Part shown: piece after piece, positions 55,018 to 64,000 of the stretch | Position numbering within the stretch: the first letter of the stretch is position 1 | Layout of the letters: each line of letters opens with the position of its first letter | Source: Marinifilum fragile JCM 15579 | Lineage (GTDB): Bacteria; Bacteroidota; Bacteroidia; Bacteroidales; Marinifilaceae | Length of the DNA stretch: 64,000 bases | Direction: 5' to 3' | NCBI RefSeq assembly: GCF_001310955.1 | Contig: NZ_BAZX01000001.1 | Span: 1 to 64,000, forward strand | Translations under genes and position numbers: made by a program | Notes under the pieces: model-generated | Databases searched by the model: none | Told to the model about the DNA's origin: nothing | Seen by the model: the letters and a program-made list of their open reading frames with translations, nothing else

Positions 55018-56361
55018 ATGAAAGGTTTAATAGAAACATTGAAGAACATCTGGAAGATTGAAGATTTAAGATCTCGTATCTTAACTACAATTGGTCTTCT
55101 TTTAGTGTACCGTTTAGGTGCTAAGGTGGTTTTGCCAGGTATTGACCCGGCACATTTAGACGCGTTAAAATCTCAAACAGCGGATGGGGTTTTAGGATTG
55201 TTGAACATGTTTTCGGGAGGTGCGTTTGCTAACGCCTCTATTTTTGCTCTCGGTATCATGCCATACATTTCTGCCTCAATTGTAATTCAGTTAATGGGAA
55301 TTGCGGTTCCTTATTTCCAAAAATTACAGCGTGAAGGAGAAAGTGGACGTAGAAAAATCAATCAGATCACACGTTACCTAACCGTTATTATCCTTGTTCT
55401 TCAAGCACCAGGATATTTATTAAACTTACATACAACTTTGCCTGAAGCTGCCTTTATTTTAAAAGGTACATTCTTTACGGTATCTTCTGTGGTAATTCTT
55501 GCGGCAGGATCAATGTTCATTATGTGGTTGGGTGAAAAAATTACTGATAAAGGAATCGGTAATGGTATCTCAATCATCATCATGATCGGTATTATTGCAA
55601 GATTACCATTCTCGTTCATTGCGGAATTAGGATCAAGAATTGAAGGACATGGCGGTGGTTTAATCGTTTTGGTTCTGGAAATTGTTGTTCTATTCATCAT
55701 TTTTGCACTAACAATTTTGTTGGTACAAGGAACAAGAAAGATACCTGTACAATATGCTAAAAGAATCGTAGGGAACAAACAATATGGTGGAGTTCGTCAG
55801 TATATTCCTTTAAAAGTGAATGCTGCTGGTGTTATGCCAATCATTTTTGCTCAAGCAATTATGTTCTTGCCAATGGCGTTTGTTAACTATGCTAGTTCCG
55901 ATGCATTAACAGGAGTAGCCGCAGCCTTATCTAACTTTACCGGATTTTGGTACAATGCACTGTTTTTTGTAATGATTGTGTTATTCACATATTTCTATAC
56001 AGCAATTACAGTAAATCCAACGCAAATGGCTGAGGATATGAAGAAAAATGGTGGTTTTATCCCAGGTATTAAACCAGGAAAGAAAACTATCGATTTCCTT
56101 GATACTGTGATGTCACGTATTACTTTACCAGGATCAATTTTCTTAGGTTTGGTAGCTATCTTACCAGCTTTTGCAATGATTGCTGGAGTGAATAATCAGT
56201 TTGCACAATTTTACGGTGGTACTTCATTGTTGATTTTGGTTGGTGTAGTGCTTGATACATTACAGCAAATTGAGTCTCATTTATTAATGCGTCATTACGA
56301 CGGATTGATGAAGTCGGGTAGAATAAAAGGTAAAACTCCGGGAGGAGCTGCTGCTTATTAA
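55018..56361 (+). CDS. secY: Protein translocase subunit SecY
   Basis: Channel-forming subunit of the Sec translocon in the inner membrane. 447 residues with ten membrane helices; the plug and first loop (LNMFSGGAFANASIFALGIM), YFQKLQREGESGRRKINQ, and cytoplasmic loop 5 motif around RGxx-type QYAKRIVGNKQYGG are visible. Eight bases after rplO, in its usual place. Confidence 0.98.
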   Translation: MKGLIETLKNIWKIEDLRSRILTTIGLLLVYRLGAKVVLPGIDPAHLDALKSQTADGVLGLLNMFSGGAFANASIFALGIMPYISASIVIQLMGIAVPYFQKLQREGESGRRKINQITRYLTVIILVLQAPGYLLNLHTTLPEAAFILKGTFFTVSSVVILAAGSMFIMWLGEKITDKGIGNGISIIIMIGIIARLPFSFIAELGSRIEGHGGGLIVLVLEIVVLFIIFALTILLVQGTRKIPVQYAKRIVGNKQYGGVRQYIPLKVNAAGVMPIIFAQAIMFLPMAFVNYASSDALTGVAAALSNFTGFWYNALFFVMIVLFTYFYTAITVNPTQMAEDMKKNGGFIPGIKPGKKTIDFLDTVMSRITLPGSIFLGLVAILPAFAMIAGVNNQFAQFYGGTSLLILVGVVLDTLQQIESHLLMRHYDGLMKSGRIKGKTPGGAAAY

Positions 56362-56382
56362 AATATTTTTGCTTTCTTTGCA

Positions 56383-57144
56383 GTGATTTTTTATAAGACA
56401 GAGGAAGAAATAGACTTAATGTCGAAAAGTAATAATCTGGTGGCTAGGACCTTAGGTGAAATATCTAAGGCCATAGCTCCAGGTATTTCAACCTTGTACT
56501 TAGATAAAATTGCAGAGGAGTACATAAGAGACAATGGTGCGAAACCTGCGTTTCTTGGTTACGATGGATTCCCAAATACCCTGTGTATTTCAGTTAATAA
56601 TCAGGTGGTTCATGGAGTTCCATCTTCCTATGAGTTGAAAGAAGGCGATATTGTATCCTGTGATTGTGGTGTTTTGTTGAATGGCTTTTATGGCGATTCG
56701 GCATACACTTTTTCTGTTGGAACAGTTAAACCGGAAATTCAACGGTTATTGAAGGTTACCAAAGAAGCTCTTTATAAAGGAATAGAAAAAGCTGTCGAAG
56801 GTAATCATCTAAGAGATATCGGTTTTGCCATTCAAAAGCATGCTGAGAAGAATGATTACTCGGTTGTTCGAGAAATGGTGGGGCACGGAATAGGAAAAAG
56901 TCTTCATGAAGATCCTCTCGTTCCGAATTTCGGACGACCAGGACGGGGATTAAAATTGAGAGACGGATTAGTACTTGCAATCGAACCCATGATAAATCTT
57001 GGTAAGAAAGATATCTACCAAGAAAATGATGGATGGACGATTGTAACGGCCGATGGACAAGCATCCGCGCATTTTGAACATACAATTGTTGTTCGTAAGG
57101 GAAAGGCTCAAATCCTGTCCGGTTTTGAATTTATTGAAGAATAA
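56383..57144 (+). CDS. map: Methionine aminopeptidase
   Basis: Removes the initiator methionine from new proteins. The 253-residue type I enzyme has the metal ligands in CDCGVLLNGFYGDSAYTF (two Asp), the MVGHGIGKSLHEDP histidine, and the late glutamates in AIEPMINLG and FEHTIVV. GTG at 56383 is the start (MIFYKTEEEIDLM), matching the family N-terminus MIFxKT. secY-map-infA order is typical. Confidence 0.96.
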   Translation: MIFYKTEEEIDLMSKSNNLVARTLGEISKAIAPGISTLYLDKIAEEYIRDNGAKPAFLGYDGFPNTLCISVNNQVVHGVPSSYELKEGDIVSCDCGVLLNGFYGDSAYTFSVGTVKPEIQRLLKVTKEALYKGIEKAVEGNHLRDIGFAIQKHAEKNDYSVVREMVGHGIGKSLHEDPLVPNFGRPGRGLKLRDGLVLAIEPMINLGKKDIYQENDGWTIVTADGQASAHFEHTIVVRKGKAQILSGFEFIEE

Positions 57145-57166
57145 ACTAATAAAATAAAAAGAGCTT

Positions 57167-57388
57167 ATGGCTAAACAGCCTTCAATAGAACAAGACGGTA
57201 CTATTACCGAAGCATTATCAAATGCTATGTTTCGTGTAGAACTTGAAAACGGTCATGTGATAACAGCTCACATTTCCGGTAAAATGAGAATGCACTACAT
57301 TAAGATCTTACCTGGTGATAAGGTTAAAGTAGAAATGTCACCTTATGATCTTACTAAAGGGCGCATTACTTTTAGATACAAAAATTAA
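57167..57388 (+). CDS. infA: Translation initiation factor IF-1
   Basis: S1-domain protein that occupies the A site during initiation. 73 residues, with [20 protein letters not shown] and [19 protein letters not shown] as in the family. Confidence 0.97.
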   Translation: MAKQPSIEQDGTITEALSNAMFRVELENGHVITAHISGKMRMHYIKILPGDKVKVEMSPYDLTKGRITFRYKN

Positions 57389-57399
57389 ACTCGATAAAA

Positions 57400-57516
57400 A
57401 TGAAAGTAAGAGCATCTGTAAAGAAACGTTCTGAGGATTGTAAAATCGTAAGAAGAAAAGGACGTTTGTATGTGATTAATAAAAAGAATCCTAAGTTCAA
57501 GCAACGTCAGGGATAA
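57400..57516 (+). CDS. rpmJ: Ribosomal protein L36, zinc-free form
   Basis: A 38-residue protein, [15 protein letters not shown] start and NPKFKQRQG end. Zinc-binding L36 has C-x2-C, a third C and an H; here only one Cys (residue 14) is left and the other ligands are Ser, Asn and Phe. It is the C-minus form that works without zinc. It lies 11 bp past infA. Confidence 0.96.
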   Translation: MKVRASVKKRSEDCKIVRRKGRLYVINKKNPKFKQRQG

Positions 57517-57552
57517 TTTGATTAATTTTATAATAAGATAAATATTTAATTT

Positions 57553-57930
57553 ATGGCTAGAATTGTTGGAGTTGATCTGCCTCAAAATAAGAGAGGTGTA
57601 ATTAGCTTGACTTATATCTTCGGTATCGGTCGTAGCGCTGCTCGTCAGATTTTGGACGAAGCTGGTGTTTCGCATGATGCTAAGGTAAAAGATTGGACAG
57701 ATGATGAATCTGCTAAGATTCGTCAGGCGATTAATGCAAACTTTAAAGTTGAAGGGGAGTTGCGTTCTTTAACTCAATTGAATATTAAGCGTTTGATGGA
57801 TATTGGTTGTTATCGTGGTGTTCGTCACCGTATTGGTCTTCCATTACGTGGACAAAAAACCAAAAACAACTCACGTACCAGAAAAGGTAAGAGAAAAACA
57901 GTTGCAAATAAAAAGAAAGCAGGTAAATAA
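57553..57930 (+). CDS. rpsM: Ribosomal protein S13
   Basis: Small-subunit head protein that bridges to the large subunit. 125 residues with [20 protein letters not shown] start, [21 protein letters not shown] near the end. Confidence 0.98.
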   Translation: MARIVGVDLPQNKRGVISLTYIFGIGRSAARQILDEAGVSHDAKVKDWTDDESAKIRQAINANFKVEGELRSLTQLNIKRLMDIGCYRGVRHRIGLPLRGQKTKNNSRTRKGKRKTVANKKKAGK

Positions 57931-57940
57931 TAATTGAGTT

Positions 57941-58327
57941 ATGGCAAAGAAGTCAACAGTAAAGAAAAAAGTTGTTAAGATTGAGGCTGTAGGACAGGCT
58001 CATATCCACTCGTCTTTTAACAATATTATTATCTCCTTAACCAATAACAACGGACAAGTTATTTCTTGGTCGTCAGCTGGTAAAATGGGCTTTAGAGGTT
58101 CTAAAAAGAACACTCCTTACGCTGCTCAGCAAGCTGCTACAGACTGTGGAAAGGTAGCTCACGATTTGGGGTTGAGAAAAGTAAAAGTATTTGTTAAAGG
58201 TCCAGGTAACGGACGTGAATCTGCAATTCGTGCAATCAATGCATGTGGAATCGATATTTCTGAAATTGTAGATGTTACTCCACTTCCACACAACGGATGT
58301 CGTCCTCCAAAGAGACGTAGAGTTTAA
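57941..58327 (+). CDS. rpsK: Ribosomal protein S11
   Basis: Platform protein of the small subunit. 128 residues with [20 protein letters not shown] and the conserved C-terminus [14 protein letters not shown] 145-bp gap to rpsD follows and may hold a promoter (CATTTTTG near 58407). Confidence 0.98.
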   Translation: MAKKSTVKKKVVKIEAVGQAHIHSSFNNIIISLTNNNGQVISWSSAGKMGFRGSKKNTPYAAQQAATDCGKVAHDLGLRKVKVFVKGPGNGRESAIRAINACGIDISEIVDVTPLPHNGCRPPKRRRV

Positions 58328-58472
58328 TAAGTATAAGGTTTAATAAAAAATGTTAACTTAGGTATCTGAATTATTTTTTTTTGAATCCTCTCAAAAAAAT
58401 CGCGGCATTTTTGTAGTTCAATACCGAGTAAACAAAGTTTCTATTATTAGAAAAATTTAAATTTTAAATAAC

Positions 58473-59081
58473 ATGGCTAGATATATAGGACCAAAGTCAA
58501 AAATTGCTAGAAAATTTGGTGAGCCAATTTTTGGACCTGATAAAGCATTTGAAAATAAAAATTACCCTCCAGGACAGCACGGTAACAGCCGTCGTAGAAA
58601 AAAGATGTCTGAATATGGGGTTCAATTGAAAGAAAAGCAAAAAGCGAAATACACTTACGGTGTATTGGAGAAACAATTCTCGAACTTATTTAAAAAGGCC
58701 GCAAGAAGTAAGGGTATTACCGGTGAAGTTTTGTTACAACTTCTTGAATGTCGTTTAGATAATGTAGTTTACAGATTAGGTGTTGCTCCAACAAGATCAG
58801 CTGCACGTCAGTTGGTTAGCCATAAACACGTAACTGTAAACGGACAGATCTGTAACATTCCTTCGTACACGGTAAAAACCGGAGATATTATTGGAATTCG
58901 TGAAAAATCGAAATCTTTAGAAGTTATTACCGATTCTTTATCAACTGCCAGATATAACCAAGCATCTTGGTTGGAATGGGATCAAACCTCTCTTAGCGGT
59001 AAGTTTCTTAACGTACCTGAAAGAACAGAAATTCCTGAAAATATCAAGGAACAGTTAATCGTTGAATTGTATTCTAAGTAA
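58473..59081 (+). CDS. rpsD: Ribosomal protein S4, zinc-free form
   Basis: Primary 16S-binding protein. 202 residues, with the S4 RNA-binding domain [20 protein letters not shown] (about 90-109). The N-terminal region ([20 protein letters not shown]) has no cysteines, so it is the C-minus form. Confidence 0.98.
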   Translation: MARYIGPKSKIARKFGEPIFGPDKAFENKNYPPGQHGNSRRRKKMSEYGVQLKEKQKAKYTYGVLEKQFSNLFKKAARSKGITGEVLLQLLECRLDNVVYRLGVAPTRSAARQLVSHKHVTVNGQICNIPSYTVKTGDIIGIREKSKSLEVITDSLSTARYNQASWLEWDQTSLSGKFLNVPERTEIPENIKEQLIVELYSK

Positions 59082-59102
59082 TAAATAGTTAATAAGTAAT
59101 TT

Positions 59103-60095
59103 ATGGCAATTTTAGCTTTCCAAAAACCGGACAAAGTTATCATGCTCGACGCAGACGATAAATTCGGAAAATTCGAATTTCGTCCATTAGAGCCTGGATA
59201 TGGTATTACAATAGGTAACGCATTAAGAAGAATTCTTCTTTCTTCATTAGAGGGTTTCGCTATTACAACTATCAAGATTCAGGGAGTTGACCATGAGTTT
59301 TCAACTATTCCAGGAGTTATCGAAGATGTAACTGAGATGATCCTGAACTTGAAACAGGTACGGTTTAAACAAAGAGTTGAGGAAGTGGACAATGAATTGG
59401 TGACTGTTACCATTTCAGATCAGGAAACTTTTACAGCAGGCGATATTAACAAGTTCCTTACCGGTTTCGAAGTGTTAAATCCGGAGCTTGTAATTTGCAG
59501 AATGGATAGCTCTGCTAAATTGCAGTTAGATTTAACTATTAATAAAGGTCGAGGTTACGTACCTTCTGTTGAGAACAAACCTGTTGATGCTGAATTTGGT
59601 GTTATTCCAATCGACTCTATTTACACTCCTATTAAGAATGTAAAATACGAAGTTGAAAACTATCGCGTAGAACAGAAAACAGATTACGAAAAGTTAATTT
59701 TCGAAATTACTACTGATGGTTCTATTCACCCAAAGGATGCATTGAAAGAAGCTGCTAAAATTCTTATTTATCACTTTATGCTATTCTCTGATGAAAAGAT
59801 CACTCTTGATTCTGATGAGAAATTTGCGAATGAAGAATTTGATGAAGAAGTATTACACATGCGTCAGTTGTTGAAAACCAAATTGGTTGACATGGATCTT
59901 TCAGTTCGAGCTTTGAACTGTTTGAAAGCTGCCGATGTTGATACTTTAGGAGACTTAGTACAGTACAACAGAAACGATCTTCTTAAATTTAGAAACTTTG
60001 GTAAGAAATCTCTAACCGAATTAGATGATCTATTAGTATCATTGAATCTTACTTTCGGTATGGATATTTCTAAGTACAAATTAGATAAGGAATAA
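59103..60095 (+). CDS. rpoA: RNA polymerase alpha subunit
   Basis: Assembles RNA polymerase and contacts promoters and activators. 330 residues: N-terminal domain ([21 protein letters not shown], about 28-48), a linker and a C-terminal domain (about 250-325) with [20 protein letters not shown]. Normal length and order. Confidence 0.98.
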   Translation: MAILAFQKPDKVIMLDADDKFGKFEFRPLEPGYGITIGNALRRILLSSLEGFAITTIKIQGVDHEFSTIPGVIEDVTEMILNLKQVRFKQRVEEVDNELVTVTISDQETFTAGDINKFLTGFEVLNPELVICRMDSSAKLQLDLTINKGRGYVPSVENKPVDAEFGVIPIDSIYTPIKNVKYEVENYRVEQKTDYEKLIFEITTDGSIHPKDALKEAAKILIYHFMLFSDEKITLDSDEKFANEEFDEEVLHMRQLLKTKLVDMDLSVRALNCLKAADVDTLGDLVQYNRNDLLKFRNFGKKSLTELDDLLVSLNLTFGMDISKYKLDKE

Positions 60096-60101
60096 GGTAA
60101 A

Positions 60102-60608
60102 ATGAGACATAGAAAGAAATTTAATCACTTAGGAAGAAAGACAGCTCATAGAAAAGCTATGCTTGCAAATATGGCTTCTTCCTTGATTTTGCATAAAAGA
60201 ATCTCAACTACTACTGCTAAAGCTAAAGCTTTAAAAATGTATGTTGAGCCATTAATCACCAAAAGTAAAAATGATACTACTCACTCAAGACGTATTGTAT
60301 TTAGCTACTTAAAACAAAAAGAAGCTGTTACTGAATTGTTCAGAGAAGTATCTCCAAAAATTACTAATAGAAACGGTGGTTATACTAGAATCTTAAAAAC
60401 TGGTAACCGTTTAGGCGACAACGCTGAGATGTGTATTGTAGAGTTGGTTGATTTCAACGAAACTTACACAACTGAGAACAAAGCAGAGGCTAAAAAGTCA
60501 ACCAGAAGAAGACGTGGTGGTAAAGCTACTGCTAAAGCTGAGGAATCTGCTGTTGAAGCTAAGGCTGAAGAAGCTACTGAAACAAAAGAAGAAAAGGGAG
60601 AAGAATAG
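60102..60608 (+). CDS. rplQ: Ribosomal protein L17 with C-terminal extension
   Basis: Exit-side large-subunit protein and last gene of the superoperon. Residues 1-125 match the family ([20 protein letters not shown] start, [20 protein letters not shown]). A 43-residue tail rich in Lys, Ala and Glu ([16 protein letters not shown] and onward) is beyond the E. coli protein and seems common in this phylum. Confidence 0.97.
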   Translation: MRHRKKFNHLGRKTAHRKAMLANMASSLILHKRISTTTAKAKALKMYVEPLITKSKNDTTHSRRIVFSYLKQKEAVTELFREVSPKITNRNGGYTRILKTGNRLGDNAEMCIVELVDFNETYTTENKAEAKKSTRRRRGGKATAKAEESAVEAKAEEATETKEEKGEE

Positions 60609-60628
60609 TCTACCTTTAAATAATACTA

Positions 60629-60657
60629 AAGGGATAAAGTTTGGCTTTATCCCTTTT
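60629..60657 (+). terminator. Terminator of the ribosomal superoperon
   Basis: A perfect 12-bp stem (60629-60640 with 60646-60657, AAAGGGATAAAG against CTTTATCCCTTT) followed by T-rich sequence, 21 bp past the rplQ stop. Confidence 0.88.
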
Positions 60658-60807
60658 TTAATGCCCTAAAAATTTTTGTAACGTTTGCGTAGATTCTTGA
60701 TGGGTTTTATATGCAAAAAGCATTATAATTTGCTTGAAAATGTCGAAATTTAGGGTTGAAAATTAAGAAGTTAAAATTATTTGCTATTATAATTATTTAA
60801 TACGTAA

Positions 60808-62094
<1,287 letters not shown>

Positions 62095-62114
62095 TCCAAT
62101 TAAGTATATAAAAG

Positions 62115-62140
62115 AAAAGGGATCCAATTGGATCCCTTTT
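62115..62140. terminator. Bidirectional terminator between eno and the receiver-domain gene
   Basis: A perfect 11-bp stem (62115-62125 with 62130-62140, AAAAGGGATCC against GGATCCCTTTT, loop AATT) with A and T runs at the ends, between converging genes. Confidence 0.9.
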
Positions 62141-62159
62141 TTATTGAAATATTTAGAGT

Positions 62160-62675
62160 TTAAACATACTCTTGAATTAGCTCGTAAATAGTTTTGCACT
62201 GGAATGGTTTCGACAAATATACATCCATTCCTATTTCTATCGAGATATCTTTATCGGCAGAATAATAATTGGCAGTAAACGCAATTATAGGAGTTGGTCT
62301 TTCAACCCCTCTATCTTCCTCAATTTTTCGGATTCTTAAAGATGCTTCAATACCACCCATAATTGGCATCTGTAAATCCATTAGAATAATGTCGTATTCT
62401 TCTTTTTGAAACTTTTCTACAGCCTGTTTTCCATTTTCTGCAATGTCAATTCTACCAACCTTGTTTTTCAGATACACCTCAAGGGTTTTTCTGTTGCTTG
62501 GTTGATCTTCAACCAATAAAACTTTTACGTCTCTAATGTCTTTATCGGTTTTGTTTGGATGAGTTTTAACAATTTGAATCGATTCGATAGTTTCTTCCCA
62601 ATATATCTTTCTTTTAGTCTCAATGCCTATTTCTTCCAGCAATGCAGCTAGTCTTTCATTTACCGTTTTTTGCAT
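62160..62675 (-). CDS. Stand-alone receiver-domain response regulator
   Basis: A 171-residue protein with one CheY-like receiver (about residues 49-171): acidic pocket in VLLVEDQPSNRK, phosphoacceptor Asp in IILMDLQMPIMGGIEA, and the conserved Lys in VYLSKPFQ. No output domain follows. The first 48 residues form a helical extension (ERLAALLEEIGIETKRKIY) of unknown use. Receivers of this type, with DLQMPxMGG, usually act in phosphorelays with hybrid kinases. No partner kinase is in the window. Confidence 0.88.
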   Translation of the reverse strand: MQKTVNERLAALLEEIGIETKRKIYWEETIESIQIVKTHPNKTDKDIRDVKVLLVEDQPSNRKTLEVYLKNKVGRIDIAENGKQAVEKFQKEEYDIILMDLQMPIMGGIEASLRIRKIEEDRGVERPTPIIAFTANYYSADKDISIEIGMDVYLSKPFQCKTIYELIQEYV

Positions 62676-62840
62676 ATCTGATACCCCAATGATTAATATT
62701 TAAAAATAGAAAAATTAATGTACAATTAAAAAAATGTTCTTGTAAATTAATCAACATAAAACACTTTTATTCCTCACAATAATTCTTAATGTATTACATG
62801 CTAATCAATTTTAATCATGATGAACTATAAGCAAATTTTC

Positions 62841-62848
62841 TATTTTTG
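62841..62848 (+). promoter_or_regulatory. Putative -7 box of ettA
   Basis: TATTTTTG matches TAnnTTTG, 36 bp before the ATG at 62885. No clear -33 box. Confidence 0.35.
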
Positions 62849-62884
62849 CAGTAATTGAGTTAGATAAATTAAAAACATACAATA

Positions 62885-64000
62885 ATGTCAGACGATAAGA
62901 AGATTATATTTTCGATGATGGGGGTGAGTAAAATTTTTCCTCCTCAGAAAAAAGTATTGAATAACATTAACCTATCTTTCTTTTATGGTGCTAAAATTGG
63001 GATCATTGGTTTGAATGGTTCTGGTAAATCTACCCTTCTAAAAATTATAGCAGGATTAGAAAAATCATTCGATGGACATGTGGTTTGGCCTAAGGGACAT
63101 ACCATTGGATATTTGGAACAGGAACCTCAGTTGGATGATACCAAGACGGTAAAAGAAATTGTACAGGAAGGTGTTCAGGAAATCGTGCAGGTTTTGGCCG
63201 ACTATGAAGCGGTAAATTTAAAATTTGCAGATCCGGAAGTGTTGGAAGATCCTGATAAGATGCAAGCCGTTATGGATGAGCAAGCTGAACTTCAGGAAAA
63301 AATTGACCGATTTGATGCCTGGAATTTGGATACAAAATTGGAAAGAGCAATGGATGCACTTCGTTGTCCTGATGGTGAAGCGCTTGTGAAGCATCTATCG
63401 GGAGGTGAACGCAGACGTGTAGCATTGTGTCGTTTGTTGCTTCAGGAACCAGATATCTTGTTGTTGGATGAGCCTACCAACCACTTGGATGCTGAATCAG
63501 TACAGTGGTTAGAGCAACACCTTCACCAGTATAGCGGTACTGTAATTTGTATCACTCACGACCGTTACTTCCTGGATAATGTTGCTGGATGGATTCTTGA
63601 GTTGGATAGGGGTGAAGGAATTCCTTGGAAAGGCAACTATACTTCATGGTTGGATCAGAAATCTAAACGATTGGCTCAGGAAGAAAAAGTGGCAAGCAAG
63701 AGAAGAAAAACTCTTGAGCGTGAGTTGGAATGGGTGAACATGGCTCCTAAAGCCCGTCAGGCGAAAAATAAGGCTCGTTTGAAAGCGTACGATACTTTGA
63801 TGAACCAGGATGTGAAACAAAAGGAAGAGAAACTGGAGATTTTCATTCCGAATGGACACGATTGGGAAATAAAGTGATTCAAGCTAGAGAGGTTTCGAAA
63901 GGGTTCGAAAACAAATTGTTATTCGAAAATCTGGAGTTTGAGTTGCCACCTGCAGGAATTGTTGGTGTTATTGGACCTAATGGTGCAGGTAAAACTACCT
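62885..64000 (+). CDS. ettA: Energy-dependent translational throttle protein EttA, frame broken and cut by window end
   Basis: ABC-F protein that binds the ribosomal E site and tunes the first peptide bond to the ATP/ADP ratio. The first ABC domain has Walker [10 protein letters not shown], signature LSGGERRRV and Walker [13 protein letters not shown]; the linker between the two domains includes [20 protein letters not shown]. One C is missing near 63857, after IFIPNG; the frame ends at 63877, while the other frame continues [15 protein letters not shown] (with the base restored) to the second Walker [10 protein letters not shown] at the window edge. The rest lies outside. Residues match EttA more than other ABC-F types. 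Confidence 0.9.

Overview
The window is a low-GC piece of a Bacteroidota chromosome, most likely from a marine, fermentative member of the Bacteroidales/Marinilabiliales. That placement is inferred from protein style and was not tested. The supporting signs are TAnnTTTG-type -7 boxes, an almost complete lack of Shine-Dalgarno sequences, a type IX secretion (CHU_C-type) sorting domain, a TonB receptor with a carboxypeptidase-like N-terminal domain, a DUF4290 protein, zinc-free versions of S14, S4 and L36, and a HydF maturase that points to anaerobic hydrogen metabolism. I saw no tRNA, rRNA, CRISPR array, insertion sequence, prophage or plasmid gene.

Layout. 0-5 kb: minus-strand rsfS-ftsH and cdsA-SDR, plus a small SEC-C protein. 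5-12.4 kb: biotin ligase, a metal-type TonB receptor with a His/Cys-rich small partner, an SRPBCC protein, pyrE, a divergent Nudix/membrane-protein pair, and a Crp-family regulator divergent from an OsmC peroxidase. 12.4-20 kb: a minus-strand run of cation-chloride-type permease, BtuF-like protein, coaD, serine hydrolase and a thioredoxin-fold protein, preceded by a second thioredoxin-fold protein. 20-30 kb: an orphan membrane protein, a saccharopine-dehydrogenase-type enzyme, a 21-bp repeat array, then ppx, an NtrC-like regulator, aspA and hydF, and an ABC-2 exporter pair. 30-40 kb: grpE-dnaJ, TlpA, murA, a DUF4290 protein, a UvrD/PcrA helicase and a secreted gliding-type protein. 40-64 kb: a non-canonical EF-G paralogue divergent from the complete str-S10-spc-alpha ribosomal superoperon (rpsL to rplQ, with fusA, secY, map, infA and rpoA), then eno, a lone receiver-domain protein and ettA running off the end.

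Five conserved genes (ftsH twice, hydF, pcrA/uvrD, rpsJ and ettA) are each broken by one- or two-base length changes at short homopolymers, while the protein on both sides is intact. A sixth gene, the orphan membrane protein, breaks at a T9 run. Several of these genes are essential, so the breaks are best read as consensus errors in the sequence and not as pseudogenes. I annotate each as one gene.

Most of the window is housekeeping. The parts that most deserve a second look are the 21-bp heptapeptide-encoding repeat array between converging genes, the EF-G paralogue lacking the catalytic histidine, the orphan membrane protein with an EEISWGQR motif, the structured rpsL-rpsG spacer, the NtrC-like regulator without a DNA-binding domain, and the His/Cys-rich partner of the TonB receptor. 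No complete undescribed defence or mobile system is visible.
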